Below the pieces are notes generated by a model, which had not been told where the DNA came from, made no database searches, and worked only from the letters and a program-made list of their open reading frames with translations. From Bacillus sp. FJAT-49736 (GTDB lineage Bacteria > Bacillota > Bacilli > Bacillales > Bacillaceae_C), in the NCBI RefSeq assembly GCF_018343615.1, contig NZ_JAGYPI010000003.1:186001-250000 (forward strand): DNA of 64,000 bases, given 5' to 3'. Shown here one piece after another: positions 25,549-34,064 of the stretch. The translations under genes and the position numbers were made by a program. Positions within the stretch are counted from its first letter, which is position 1. Each line of letters begins with the position of its first letter.

Positions 25549-25656
25549 TTAATCAAGAAATGGAGATAACCACCCATGAAAGCATAGATCCTAATACACC
25601 ATTTGAGCATATAAGAATACACTAAATGGTAAATGCCTAATTATGGGGTGATGTTT

Positions 25657-26571
25657 ATGTATCCAATGTATCCTTATTATTCTTATTATCCAACGAGAGT
25701 GAGGCGACCAAAAAAACCAAACAGGTTTCCGCCTCAGCATCAGGATAAACAGCCGGGAATCGAAGGATTAATGAATCCAAAACCAATCATCGAAAGTGAT
25801 CAATATAAACCAGGCGGCAAATTAAAAAACAAGGTAGCGATTATTACCGGAGGAGATAGTGGAATTGGAGCGGCAACCGCTATTGCATTCGCAAAAGAAG
25901 GAGCAAACATTGTTATTCCATATTATTATTCCTATGAAGATGAGGATGCTCTTCGAACAAAAAGAAGAATTGAAGAATTGGGACAAAAATGCTTGCTGAT
26001 CGTAGGGGACTTAACGGATGAAAATCATTGCAGGAATGTAGTGGAAAGAACGATTAAAAGATTTAAAAAGCTTGATATTCTCGTCAATAATCATGGTGTA
26101 CAATATCCCCAAAAAAGTCTTTTAGACATTACGAGTGAACAGTGGGATCATACATTCAAAACGAATATTTACAGCTTCTACTATGTGACAAAGGCAGCGC
26201 TTCCTTATTTGAAAAGGGGGAGCACCATCATAAACACTGCATCCGTTGTAGCTTATGAAGGAGAAAAAACATTGATAGATTATACATCAACAAAAGGAGC
26301 CATTGTTGGCTTTACCAGAGCACTTTCGCAAAACCTGGCAAAGAAGGGAATAAGGGTTAATGCTGTTGCCCCTGGCCCAATTTGGACACCACTTATACCA
26401 TCTAGCTTTTCAGCGGAAAAAGTTGCCCGGTTCGGCGCAGATGTACCGATGAAAAGGGCAGGGCAGCCATATGAGCTAGCTCCTGCATATGTATATCTAG
26501 CTTCAGATGACTCAAGCTATGTAACTGGGCAGGTTATTCACGTGAACGGTGGGACGATGGTGAGTTCTTAA
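25657..26571 (+). CDS. Short-chain dehydrogenase (YhdF/Gsp39-like) with Tyr/Pro-rich N-terminus
   Basis: A 304-residue SDR oxidoreductase. NAD(P) site [16 protein letters not shown] motif, catalytic Ser in NTASVV, YxxxK as YTSTK, and the [13 protein letters not shown] segment identify the YhdF/YdaD-type stress SDR subfamily, as does [19 protein letters not shown] before the fold. The first 12 residues, [12 protein letters not shown], are an added Tyr/Pro-rich stretch not usual in the family. GGGGTGA a few bases upstream supports this ATG over one at 25633. The gamma-carbonic anhydrase at 57925 carries a similar N-terminus. Coat association is a guess. Confidence 0.85.
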   Translation: MYPMYPYYSYYPTRVRRPKKPNRFPPQHQDKQPGIEGLMNPKPIIESDQYKPGGKLKNKVAIITGGDSGIGAATAIAFAKEGANIVIPYYYSYEDEDALRTKRRIEELGQKCLLIVGDLTDENHCRNVVERTIKRFKKLDILVNNHGVQYPQKSLLDITSEQWDHTFKTNIYSFYYVTKAALPYLKRGSTIINTASVVAYEGEKTLIDYTSTKGAIVGFTRALSQNLAKKGIRVNAVAPGPIWTPLIPSSFSAEKVARFGADVPMKRAGQPYELAPAYVYLASDDSSYVTGQVIHVNGGTMVSS

Positions 26572-26873
26572 GTTCCACCATACAGAATATGACATTAATT
26601 AGTAGGGCTGCGAATAGTAGCCTTGAGGAACCTTTGCTTAAGTGTTACGCTTTTTCGAGGAAACAGGATCCGCTAATCTAAATTAATTACCAAAATTTAA
26701 AGGTTTAATGGACTCTGAGTACATTATTTACGAAAAATTATAATGTGGATACTACTTTTACACAAAATAAAGGAACGTATGTCCTCAAACATAGGGAAAT
26801 AGCCCTTTTTATCATAAATATCGGAGTCAGGGTCCACTTAACTAATCCTGATTCACTCTAACCCAGCGATACA
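26572..26873. other. 302-bp intergenic region with a 13-bp inverted repeat
   Basis: No gene is seen between the SDR and the LacI-type regulator. TAATGGACTCTGA at 26706-26718 and TCAGGGTCCACTTA at 26827-26840 form near-perfect inverted repeats bounding 135 bp, which may be a small non-autonomous element. Confidence 0.4.
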
Positions 26874-27890
26874 CTAAAGATGGTGTTTTTTAATAATAGA
26901 ATTTCCATTTTGAAAGGTAGGCCTAATAAATATAGATCTGCCTTTTCCCCCATTTATTAATTCAAACAGTAGTTCGGCCGTTTTGATTCCGATTTCCTGA
27001 TTATCAATCTTGATGGTGGCAAGGGATGGATTGTAATAAGGAGTCATATATAAACCATCATAGCCAATAACAGATATATCATTTGGAACATTCCAGCCTT
27101 TTTCGGTTAAAAGCGAAATTCCGCCCATTGCCATTATATCATTTGCAAAAAAGATTGCGGTTAGCTGTGGATTTTTATCCATCAGAGTTAATGCACTTTG
27201 CCCTCCGCCGTATCCGGAAAAATCACTGTGAATGATTCTTTTCTCATTATAAGAGAGCCCGAATCTCTCCAATGCTTTTCGAAAGCCTGCAAGTCTTTTT
27301 TTACATATTCCGATATTTTCCGGCCCATTAATAAAACCAATTTCCCTATGACCCAATTGAAACAGTTGTTTAACTGCCAGCTCGGCTCCATAAAATTCGT
27401 CTGTTCCAATACAAGAACATTGCTTCAAAAGTAAATCCTCTTCAATAATCACAACCGGTACAGAAGATTTCCTGATTTGTTGTAATACTGAGCGGTATTG
27501 AAGACCGGAAAATACAATAATTCCCGACAGATTTCTTGTCTTTATAATGGTTTCTATTTCGTTATCTTCTATATTATATGGATTAATCGAGGCGATAATC
27601 GTACTTTTTCCATACAAAGCAAGTGTTTTGTTGATATAAGGAAGCATCTCGAAAAAGGCAGGACGTGCTTCCCCCATCGTACTATCTTTAATTAAGAGTC
27701 CAACTAAATTACTTTTACTATGTACTAATTCCTTTGCGAACAAATTTGGTACATAACCTAGTTCCTTCGCTGCTTGTAATACTTGTTCACGCGTTTTTTT
27801 ACTTACACCATATTGAGAATTTAAGGCGCGAGATACAGTGCTTGTTGAAAGATTGGTCCTCGCTGCGATATCTTTTATGGAAATATTCAT
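26874..27890 (-). CDS. LacI-family transcriptional regulator
   Basis: A 338-residue repressor. The N-terminal helix-turn-helix reads ISIKDIAARTNLSTSTVSRALN, followed by the hinge and a periplasmic-binding-like sensor domain ending in TIKIDNQEIGIKTAELL. AAAGGAAG precedes this ATG; an upstream in-frame start at 27932 would lack a site and would cover the operator. It is divergent from the amidohydrolase lipoprotein gene, and matching palindromes GGGAACGTTCCC and GGGAACGTTTGC lie in front of each gene, so it likely represses both. Effector is unknown. Confidence 0.92.
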   Translation of the reverse strand: MNISIKDIAARTNLSTSTVSRALNSQYGVSKKTREQVLQAAKELGYVPNLFAKELVHSKSNLVGLLIKDSTMGEARPAFFEMLPYINKTLALYGKSTIIASINPYNIEDNEIETIIKTRNLSGIIVFSGLQYRSVLQQIRKSSVPVVIIEEDLLLKQCSCIGTDEFYGAELAVKQLFQLGHREIGFINGPENIGICKKRLAGFRKALERFGLSYNEKRIIHSDFSGYGGGQSALTLMDKNPQLTAIFFANDIMAMGGISLLTEKGWNVPNDISVIGYDGLYMTPYYNPSLATIKIDNQEIGIKTAELLFELINGGKGRSIFIRPTFQNGNSIIKKHHL

Positions 27891-27907
27891 CAAAAACTTC
27901 CTTTCTG

Positions 27908-27919
27908 GGGAACGTTCCC
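27908..27919. promoter_or_regulatory. LacI-type operator, copy 1
   Basis: GGGAACGTTCCC is a perfect 12-bp palindrome with the central CG typical of LacI/GalR sites. It lies 17 bp upstream of the regulator start codon. Confidence 0.7.
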
Positions 27920-28027
27920 AACATTGATGCAAATATAAATTTTTAAAAAGGTTATTTACAAATTATCATAACATATAATACTATTTAAATAAACTGAAAA
28001 TTAATGTAGTTTCTAATAATTAATTTC

Positions 28028-28039
28028 GGGAACGTTTGC
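28028..28039. promoter_or_regulatory. LacI-type operator, copy 2
   Basis: GGGAACGTTTGC shares its first nine bases with the palindrome at 27908 and lies 24 bp upstream of the lipoprotein gene start. The 109-bp spacing between the two sites would allow looping. Confidence 0.65.
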
Positions 28040-28063
28040 GAAAAAAACAAGGGGGGAAAGAGG

Positions 28064-29197
28064 ATGAAATTAATCGGATTAAAGGGTGCACTAGTTATAT
28101 CGTTATCTGTATGTCTATTGTTTGGATGTGAGAGCAATAAGCCGGTAAGCAAGCCGGCGGACAAAAAAGAAAAGATAACGATAAAAATATCAGTTCTAAC
28201 AGATTATGAACCAGACAATAAAATGTCGGAAAAAGTAAAGAAAATGCGGAAGAATAAAAAAACAGGGGAGCCATTGTACGAGGTGTACAAAAATTTGCCT
28301 TTAATAGATGTCCATAATCATCAAGCATCTGAGTTTCCAACTAGTACATATGAACAATTAGGAGTGGACAAAACCGTACTTTTTGGAAATATTTCAGAAT
28401 ATGCAGCTATACATACCGATCAATTAGCCTGGGATGACTATAAACAGCGTCCCGATCTCGTCTATCCTTCCTTTGCTGGTGTCAATATTTATAGTAAGGA
28501 TGGGATTAAATATGCAAAGGATAATTTGGAAAAGGGCTATCTTGCAATTGGTGAACTCGCAGCTGCATCCACCTATTCACCTGTTGTATCCAATCTTGAG
28601 TGGAAAGGAGAGGATCCAACTTCGGGAAATTTAGGGGAAATATACAATCTAGCTGCCAAATACAAGGTACCGGTTCTCTTGCATATCGATCCTCCAGGCG
28701 GAGCACCAATAGAGGGGTTAAAACGAGCTTTGACAGAGCATCCCCACACAAATATTATCTTTGGACATGCAAATGTTGCTAATACTCCGGAGCGGATAGA
28801 GGACCTATTGAAGAACTATGACAACTTGTATATAGACTTTTTTGCAGGCTATACAGAATATGACGAATCTAGCTCGTACAAAATCAAAGATTTTATTCCA
28901 TTAATAGAGAAGTACCCAAATAAATTTTTATTTGGTACTGACGGCGGATTTGGAATAGGCTACGATAATGCAATTAATGCAATTTACGAAACGATAGACC
29001 AATTATCTCCGGAAACAGCGGTAAAAGTAGCCTATCAAAACTATGAAAGATTAATAGAAACACAGCCGCCTACAAAAACACAAATAGGAAATATTCAAAA
29101 ATATGCAAGTGAAATTAGAACTAAGGAAACCTTAAAGCTAAATAAAAGAATGGCTAACGAACTTCTCTTTAAGCTTCAAGAGAAAAAGACAAAATAA
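28064..29197 (+). CDS. Lipoprotein with amidohydrolase-type (metal-dependent) domain
   Basis: A 377-residue secreted lipoprotein: signal peptide with lipobox LLFGC (Cys22), a 50-residue charged linker, then a TIM-barrel hydrolase of the amidohydrolase-2 type. Metal-site motifs are DVHNH (HxH) near residue 83, VLLHID, IIFGHAN and FGTDGG with the final Asp. GGGGGGAAAG precedes the ATG. An amidohydrolase anchored outside the cell and controlled by a divergent LacI regulator suggests breakdown of an extracellular small molecule or sugar-derived compound; there is no transporter next to it. Specificity cannot be assigned. Confidence 0.82.
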   Translation: MKLIGLKGALVISLSVCLLFGCESNKPVSKPADKKEKITIKISVLTDYEPDNKMSEKVKKMRKNKKTGEPLYEVYKNLPLIDVHNHQASEFPTSTYEQLGVDKTVLFGNISEYAAIHTDQLAWDDYKQRPDLVYPSFAGVNIYSKDGIKYAKDNLEKGYLAIGELAAASTYSPVVSNLEWKGEDPTSGNLGEIYNLAAKYKVPVLLHIDPPGGAPIEGLKRALTEHPHTNIIFGHANVANTPERIEDLLKNYDNLYIDFFAGYTEYDESSSYKIKDFIPLIEKYPNKFLFGTDGGFGIGYDNAINAIYETIDQLSPETAVKVAYQNYERLIETQPPTKTQIGNIQKYASEIRTKETLKLNKRMANELLFKLQEKKTK

Positions 29198-29227
29198 ATG
29201 CAGCTGTACAATTAGTATTAAATATGG

Positions 29228-29258
29228 AAAAGCCGTCAAACAGCGATGGCTTTTTTTC
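29228..29258 (+). terminator. Terminator of the amidohydrolase lipoprotein gene
   Basis: AAAGCCGTC pairs with GATGGCTTT (one wobble) and is followed by a T-tract. Confidence 0.8.
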
Positions 29259-29351
29259 CTGTTGACCGAATAAAAATAAATCTTTACATATATTCTGAGG
29301 ACTTGTCTCATATCTTTTACTATTGGACATCGTATTAAAAGGAGAGACAGT

Positions 29352-30680
29352 ATGAGTTCTTTTTTTAGAGGAATATTTTTATTAGCGGTCGTAGCCTTTT
29401 TGGGAGAGTGTATTGAACTTCTGGTTAATATGGTGCTCGCAAAAGAGCTTGGTGGAGTGGGAATGGGCTTATATATGTCCATACTGCCTTTAGTCTTTTT
29501 TGTTGTTGTTTTAGCAAGTATGGAGCTGCAGATTTCTATTTCCAAATATATTGCAGAGAAGGATAAAAAATATCATGCAAGCATGCTGCGTCACGGCATC
29601 CGATTTGCTGCTTTTTTCACCATTGTTTTAACAATTGTAACGATTTGTGTGCTGCCTATTATCCCGGTTTTTAATCAATACCACCCATATATTCGCCTGC
29701 TAGTTATTATACTGATTCCTATTACATCCTTTTCTTCCATTGCACGTGGATATTTCATGGGTGTACAGCAAATGGGGAAGATTGCCATAGCAAATTTCAC
29801 ACGGAAGGTTGCTCAGTTAATATTACTCGTATTCATCTATCATTTATTTCAATTCAATCTTCAGGTATCTATTTTAATCGCTCTATGTGCATTAGTAGGA
29901 AGTGAATTTGTTGTTCTTATTTACCTTTTACAGCAATTCTATGTTCAATCAAAACAAATGAAAAATAAGAGTAATGTCCGCTTAAGCGGGAAAAATGTTC
30001 GAAAAAGCCTGCTGGCTGTTTCTTTGCCGACAACAGGAATGCGAATATCCCATTCGATAGCACATGCTATCCAACCCTTTTTAATTAAAGCGGCCTTAAT
30101 GAAAGCCGGCCTCTCCGGAACTGTTGCACTGGAACATTTCGGTATTGTAACAGGGATCGCATTTAGTATTGGTTATTTTCCAGCCTTTATTGCCCATTCC
30201 TTTTCAACTGTACTAATACCGACCGTTTCCGAAGCGTATGCCAAAAAGGATTATGCTAGAATGCAAAAGCTACTGCAGCAAGTAATGTTTATGACCTTTC
30301 TTTATGGGGTTCCCGCCATCTTTATTTTCCATTACTTTGCTGAGCCTTTAACTCATATGTTTTTCAAATCCGCTATAGCGCCGCTTTACTTGCAACTTTT
30401 ATGGCCATATTTTTTATTTCACTATTTTGTCATACCATTGCAGGCGTTTTTAATTGGAATAGGGCTGATAACAGACTCTCTTATTCACTATATTTGGGCT
30501 ACACTTGTCATGTTTGCCATGATTTATATATTAGGCTCTAATCCACATTATCAAATGATCGGAATTATTCTTGCCATGAATACAAGCACTCTACTGCTAA
30601 TGCTCCTCCATTATGTAACTATTTGCAAAAAAATAGGCGTCAGCCTCATCATGCGAAAGCCTATCAAACAATCATATTAA
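29352..30680 (+). CDS. SpoVB-like polysaccharide flippase (MOP superfamily; YkvU-like)
   Basis: A 442-residue protein with about 12-14 hydrophobic segments and the SpoVB/RfbX pattern (GGVGMGLYMSILPLVFF near the start, SFSSIARGYFMGVQQM, and PTVSEAYAKKDY mid-protein). Members flip lipid-linked sugars or muropeptides. Length fits B. subtilis YkvU (445 aa), a forespore or mother-cell paralogue, better than SpoVB (518 aa). AAAGGAGAG precedes the ATG. The next gene, 66 bp downstream, is a small protein of unknown function before a terminator. Confidence 0.85.
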   Translation: MSSFFRGIFLLAVVAFLGECIELLVNMVLAKELGGVGMGLYMSILPLVFFVVVLASMELQISISKYIAEKDKKYHASMLRHGIRFAAFFTIVLTIVTICVLPIIPVFNQYHPYIRLLVIILIPITSFSSIARGYFMGVQQMGKIAIANFTRKVAQLILLVFIYHLFQFNLQVSILIALCALVGSEFVVLIYLLQQFYVQSKQMKNKSNVRLSGKNVRKSLLAVSLPTTGMRISHSIAHAIQPFLIKAALMKAGLSGTVALEHFGIVTGIAFSIGYFPAFIAHSFSTVLIPTVSEAYAKKDYARMQKLLQQVMFMTFLYGVPAIFIFHYFAEPLTHMFFKSAIAPLYLQLLWPYFLFHYFVIPLQAFLIGIGLITDSLIHYIWATLVMFAMIYILGSNPHYQMIGIILAMNTSTLLLMLLHYVTICKKIGVSLIMRKPIKQSY

Positions 30681-30746
30681 TCTAAAAGGAATTTAATCCA
30701 CCTTTGTGAACTAAATAAAAAAATCCATATTGTACAGGTGATGAAA

Positions 30747-31043
30747 ATGTCTATTGATAAAGATGAGTTACTATTAACCTCGCAATTAGTATTACTCGGG
30801 GCTATTCCCAAAAAATTAAGAGGGCTAACGGTAAGAAATGATTACAATTCTCTGCTTTGGGTAGCTTATTTTGATGATCAGCCTACAGAGAAAGAAAAAG
30901 AGGTTTTGGGCAGGGCATTTCGAGAGATTGCTTCAAAATTTCCCAACATACAAAATATAAAAGAGGAATTTGTCTTCATCCCTGCTTCCTTTCGAATTGA
31001 TATGCTTGATTATTGGATTTTTCTTAGATGGGAGGATAATTAA
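30747..31043 (+). CDS. Small conserved-looking protein of unknown function
   Basis: A 98-residue soluble protein beginning MSIDKDELLLTSQLVLLGAI. It alternates beta-prone and helical segments (LLWVAYFDDQP, KEVLGRAFREIASKFP, EEFVFIP) and ends DYWIFLRWEDN. AGGTG lies six bases before this ATG; a GTG three codons upstream overlaps that site. It follows the SpoVB-like gene and ends at a strong terminator, so the two may be co-transcribed. No family recognised. Confidence 0.65.
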   Translation: MSIDKDELLLTSQLVLLGAIPKKLRGLTVRNDYNSLLWVAYFDDQPTEKEKEVLGRAFREIASKFPNIQNIKEEFVFIPASFRIDMLDYWIFLRWEDN

Positions 31044-31050
31044 TACTTTT

Positions 31051-31084
31051 AGAACCAGTGAACTATTCACGGGTTCTTTTTTTG
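31051..31084 (+). terminator. Terminator after the SpoVB-like operon
   Basis: AGAACCAGTGA and TCACGGGTTCT pair (one mismatch) around a 5-nt loop, followed by seven T residues. Confidence 0.88.
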
Positions 31085-31170
31085 TATTAATCAGCTTTTT
31101 ATCTCATAAGGCATATTTGAAACATAGTTTCATATAATGAAATGACTGGAAAAGGAGTGGAGAGGGGGAA

Positions 31171-32400
31171 ATGGATATGTCTTTTGTTTCAAAGCGGGTA
31201 CAAGGACTGCCGCCGTATTTGTTTTCGGTTATCGATGAAAAAAAGAAAAGTCTTCAAGAGAAGGGAGTGGATGTTATTGATTTAGGAATTGGGGGACCGG
31301 ATTTGCCGACACCCGATTTTATCGTAAAAAGGCTCAAAAAAGAACTGGAAAATCCGCTTAATTTCAAATACTCCGGTTATGCAGGATGTCAGGAGTTTCG
31401 GGAGGCAGTGGCAGCCTTCTACAAGAGCCATTATCAAGTCGAATTGGATCCGAATACAGAGGTTTTGACTCTAATCGGTTCCAAGGAAGGGGTAGCCCAT
31501 ATTGTCCCGGCAATGATTGATCCTGGTGATGTCGTGTTAATTCCAGATCCCGGTTATCCTGTATATCGAACGGCAGCCTATCTTTCCGGGGGAGAATGTG
31601 TAGACCTGCCGTTAATAGCGACCGATAGCTATCGCCCGGATTACTCAAAAGTATCCGATGAACATAAGAATCAAGCAAAGCTAATGTTTTTGAACTATCC
31701 CGGTAATCCTACTGCGGCAACTGTGGAACTCGATGTATTGGAAGAAGCCGTTCACTTCGCAAAGGAAAATCAAATTGGGATTGTACATGATTCTGCATAT
31801 AATTTGGTAACCTTTGACGACTATAAGGCTCCAAGTATTCTCCAAGTGCAGGGAGCGAAAGAAATTGCTGTCGAATTCGGCTCCTTGTCCAAAAGCTTTA
31901 ACATGGCAGGTTGGCGTATAGGATATGTAGTTGGAAATCGTGATATTATCCGTGCTTTATCCATTGTAAAAGGCAATATGGATACTAGTCAGTTTCTTCC
32001 CATTCAAAAAGCTGCTGCTGCTGCTTTAACCGGTGATTTTACAACCGTCCAACAAAATAATCAGGTATATAATGACCGGCTTGAAAGAATGTTAGAAGCA
32101 TTAAAAAGCATTGGCATTCATGTGGAAAAACCACGTGGCTCCTTTTTTATTTGGGCGCCAGTTCCGAAAGGGTATACCTCCCAGGGGTTTGCCGAGAAAG
32201 TTCTGGAGGAAGCAGGTGTCATTGTTACACCCGGTAATGCATTTGGGCCTTCAGGAGAAGGGTATTTCCGCGTCTCCTTAACCGTTCCTACAGCTCGGTT
32301 ATTCGAGGCAGTAGAACGAATGAAAAGCTTACAATTTAAGGCAGTAGAACGAATAGAAACCTTTTCATTTGGGGTGAAGGCGAATGTCACCAATACCTAA
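31171..32400 (+). CDS. PLP-dependent aminotransferase (class I, LL-DAP/aminoadipate-type)
   Basis: A 409-residue fold-type I aminotransferase. Family marks are DLGIGGPDLPTPDFI, the PDPGYPVY segment, NYPGNPTAA, the PLP lysine in GSLSKSFNMAGWRIGY and the substrate-binding Arg in YFRVSL. It resembles LL-diaminopimelate aminotransferases of the DapL/AlaA-like group. The gene overlaps the ThDP-enzyme gene by 17 bp, so it acts in this catabolic cluster rather than in lysine synthesis. Aminoadipate to 2-oxoadipate is a plausible reaction (inference). ATG 31171 or the ATG at 31177 are both served by GAGGGGG. Confidence 0.85.
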   Translation: MDMSFVSKRVQGLPPYLFSVIDEKKKSLQEKGVDVIDLGIGGPDLPTPDFIVKRLKKELENPLNFKYSGYAGCQEFREAVAAFYKSHYQVELDPNTEVLTLIGSKEGVAHIVPAMIDPGDVVLIPDPGYPVYRTAAYLSGGECVDLPLIATDSYRPDYSKVSDEHKNQAKLMFLNYPGNPTAATVELDVLEEAVHFAKENQIGIVHDSAYNLVTFDDYKAPSILQVQGAKEIAVEFGSLSKSFNMAGWRIGYVVGNRDIIRALSIVKGNMDTSQFLPIQKAAAAALTGDFTTVQQNNQVYNDRLERMLEALKSIGIHVEKPRGSFFIWAPVPKGYTSQGFAEKVLEEAGVIVTPGNAFGPSGEGYFRVSLTVPTARLFEAVERMKSLQFKAVERIETFSFGVKANVTNT

Positions 32401-34042
32401 AAAAATGAACGGTGCCATGGCGATTGTAGAATGTTTAAGGATTGAAGAAGTCGTAAAGGTTTTCTGTGTACCTGGTGAAAGCTATTTACCTCTTTTGGAT
32501 GCTATTTATGATGAGCCATCCATTGAACTGATTACAGCAAGGCATGAGGGTGGAGCGTCCTTTATGGCAGAAGGATATGCAAAAGCATCGAAAAAACCTG
32601 GAGTGGTAATGGCGACGCGTGGGGTTGGTGGAGCGAATTTGTCCATTGGTGTACATACAGCATATCAGGATTCCACTCCTATGGTCGTTTTTCTTGGTCA
32701 AGTGCACAGTAAATTTCGCGGAAGAGAGGGCTTTCAGGAGGTTGACCTGGATCAATTCTTCGGGCATATCGCAAAGTGGACGGTTGAAATAAAAGATGCA
32801 GATCGGGTACCGGAGCTTGTACAACGAGCTTTTCGAATTGCTCAGACCGGAAGGCCAGGACCTGTCGTGATCTCATTGCCGGAGGATTTACTAAAGCAAG
32901 AAGCGGAGATGATCTTTCATCCTAAAGTGAAAAAATCAAGGCCATCTCCTAGTCAGCATGAACTTCGTGAAGTGGAGAGGATACTTAAAAAAGCGGAACG
33001 GCCATTAATCATTGCTGGTGGTGGGATCATAGCCTCCGAAGGCGAAGAGGAGCTTTTAAATTTTGCTGAAACATTTAAATTACCAGTCATGGCAGCTTTT
33101 CGCCGCCACGATGTATTTCCAAACCATCATCCTTTATATGCAGGACATTTAGGACTAGGAACTCCAAAAGATATTCTGGCAACAACGAAAGAGGCAGATG
33201 TTATTTTGGCAATTGGAACAAGACTCTCAGAAGTAACTACACAGGACTATTCCTTGTTAAGTCCAGAACAACAATTAATTCATATCGATATAGACGACCA
33301 AACAATCGGTAGGGTATACGAGCCTAGTCTTGGAATTGTATCAGATGCAAAAGAGGCCATTTCGTCGCTCATATCCTTAAAGATTCAGCCTATCTGGAAG
33401 GAATGGACAGCGAAATGTAATGAAAGGTATCAACGATCATCGCTTTTAAAAGAGAGACCATATAGTGAAAAGTTATCCAATGAGGATGTAATTCAAGAAC
33501 TGCAAAAATTATTGCCAGAGAACTCAATCATAACGAATGATGCAGGCAATTTTGCTGGTTGGCTGCACCAATACTATTCCTTTAAAAACAAAAAGACCTA
33601 TATTGGACCAACTTCTGGCGCTATGGGATATGGCCTTCCTGCAGCAATCGGTGCTGCTATTGCGTTCCCAAATAGAGTGGTGGTGTCCTTATCTGGTGAC
33701 GGAGGAATGATGATGACGGTGCAGGAGTTGGAAACTGCTGTAAGATACAATGTCCCTATCATTAGTATCGTTTTTAATAATCGTATGTATGGAACAATCC
33801 GTATGCATCAGGAAATTCACTATCCTGAAAAGGTAATTGGCACAGAGTTGGGCAGTATTGATTTTGCTGCTTTGGCAAAATCTCTTAATGCTAACGGTGT
33901 TAAAGCGAATACAGTATCAGAGTTTACTGAGGCAATACTCTGTGCGATGAAATCTAATTTGCCGACAGTGATTGAAGTCGATATGGATCGGGAGCAAATT
34001 TCCGTTTCTAAAACTATTCAGCAAATACGATCACAAAAATAG
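32384..34042 (+). CDS. Thiamine-diphosphate-dependent enzyme (acetolactate synthase-like)
   Basis: A 552-residue three-domain ThDP enzyme of the acetolactate synthase/benzoylformate decarboxylase superfamily. The catalytic Glu lies in TARHEGGASFMAEGYA, the central domain has PLIIAGGGI, and the cofactor site runs GDGGMMMTVQEL to IVFNNRMYGTI (GDG...NN). No ilvN-type regulatory gene is adjacent and neighbours are not branched-chain genes, so decarboxylation of a 2-oxo acid made by the upstream aminotransferase is more likely than acetolactate synthesis. GGGGTGAAGG precedes the ATG. The exact substrate is unknown. Confidence 0.85.
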   Translation: MSPIPKKMNGAMAIVECLRIEEVVKVFCVPGESYLPLLDAIYDEPSIELITARHEGGASFMAEGYAKASKKPGVVMATRGVGGANLSIGVHTAYQDSTPMVVFLGQVHSKFRGREGFQEVDLDQFFGHIAKWTVEIKDADRVPELVQRAFRIAQTGRPGPVVISLPEDLLKQEAEMIFHPKVKKSRPSPSQHELREVERILKKAERPLIIAGGGIIASEGEEELLNFAETFKLPVMAAFRRHDVFPNHHPLYAGHLGLGTPKDILATTKEADVILAIGTRLSEVTTQDYSLLSPEQQLIHIDIDDQTIGRVYEPSLGIVSDAKEAISSLISLKIQPIWKEWTAKCNERYQRSSLLKERPYSEKLSNEDVIQELQKLLPENSIITNDAGNFAGWLHQYYSFKNKKTYIGPTSGAMGYGLPAAIGAAIAFPNRVVVSLSGDGGMMMTVQELETAVRYNVPIISIVFNNRMYGTIRMHQEIHYPEKVIGTELGSIDFAALAKSLNANGVKANTVSEFTEAILCAMKSNLPTVIEVDMDREQISVSKTIQQIRSQK

Positions 34043-34064
34043 CTTTTTGAAAGGAGAGGACGGT

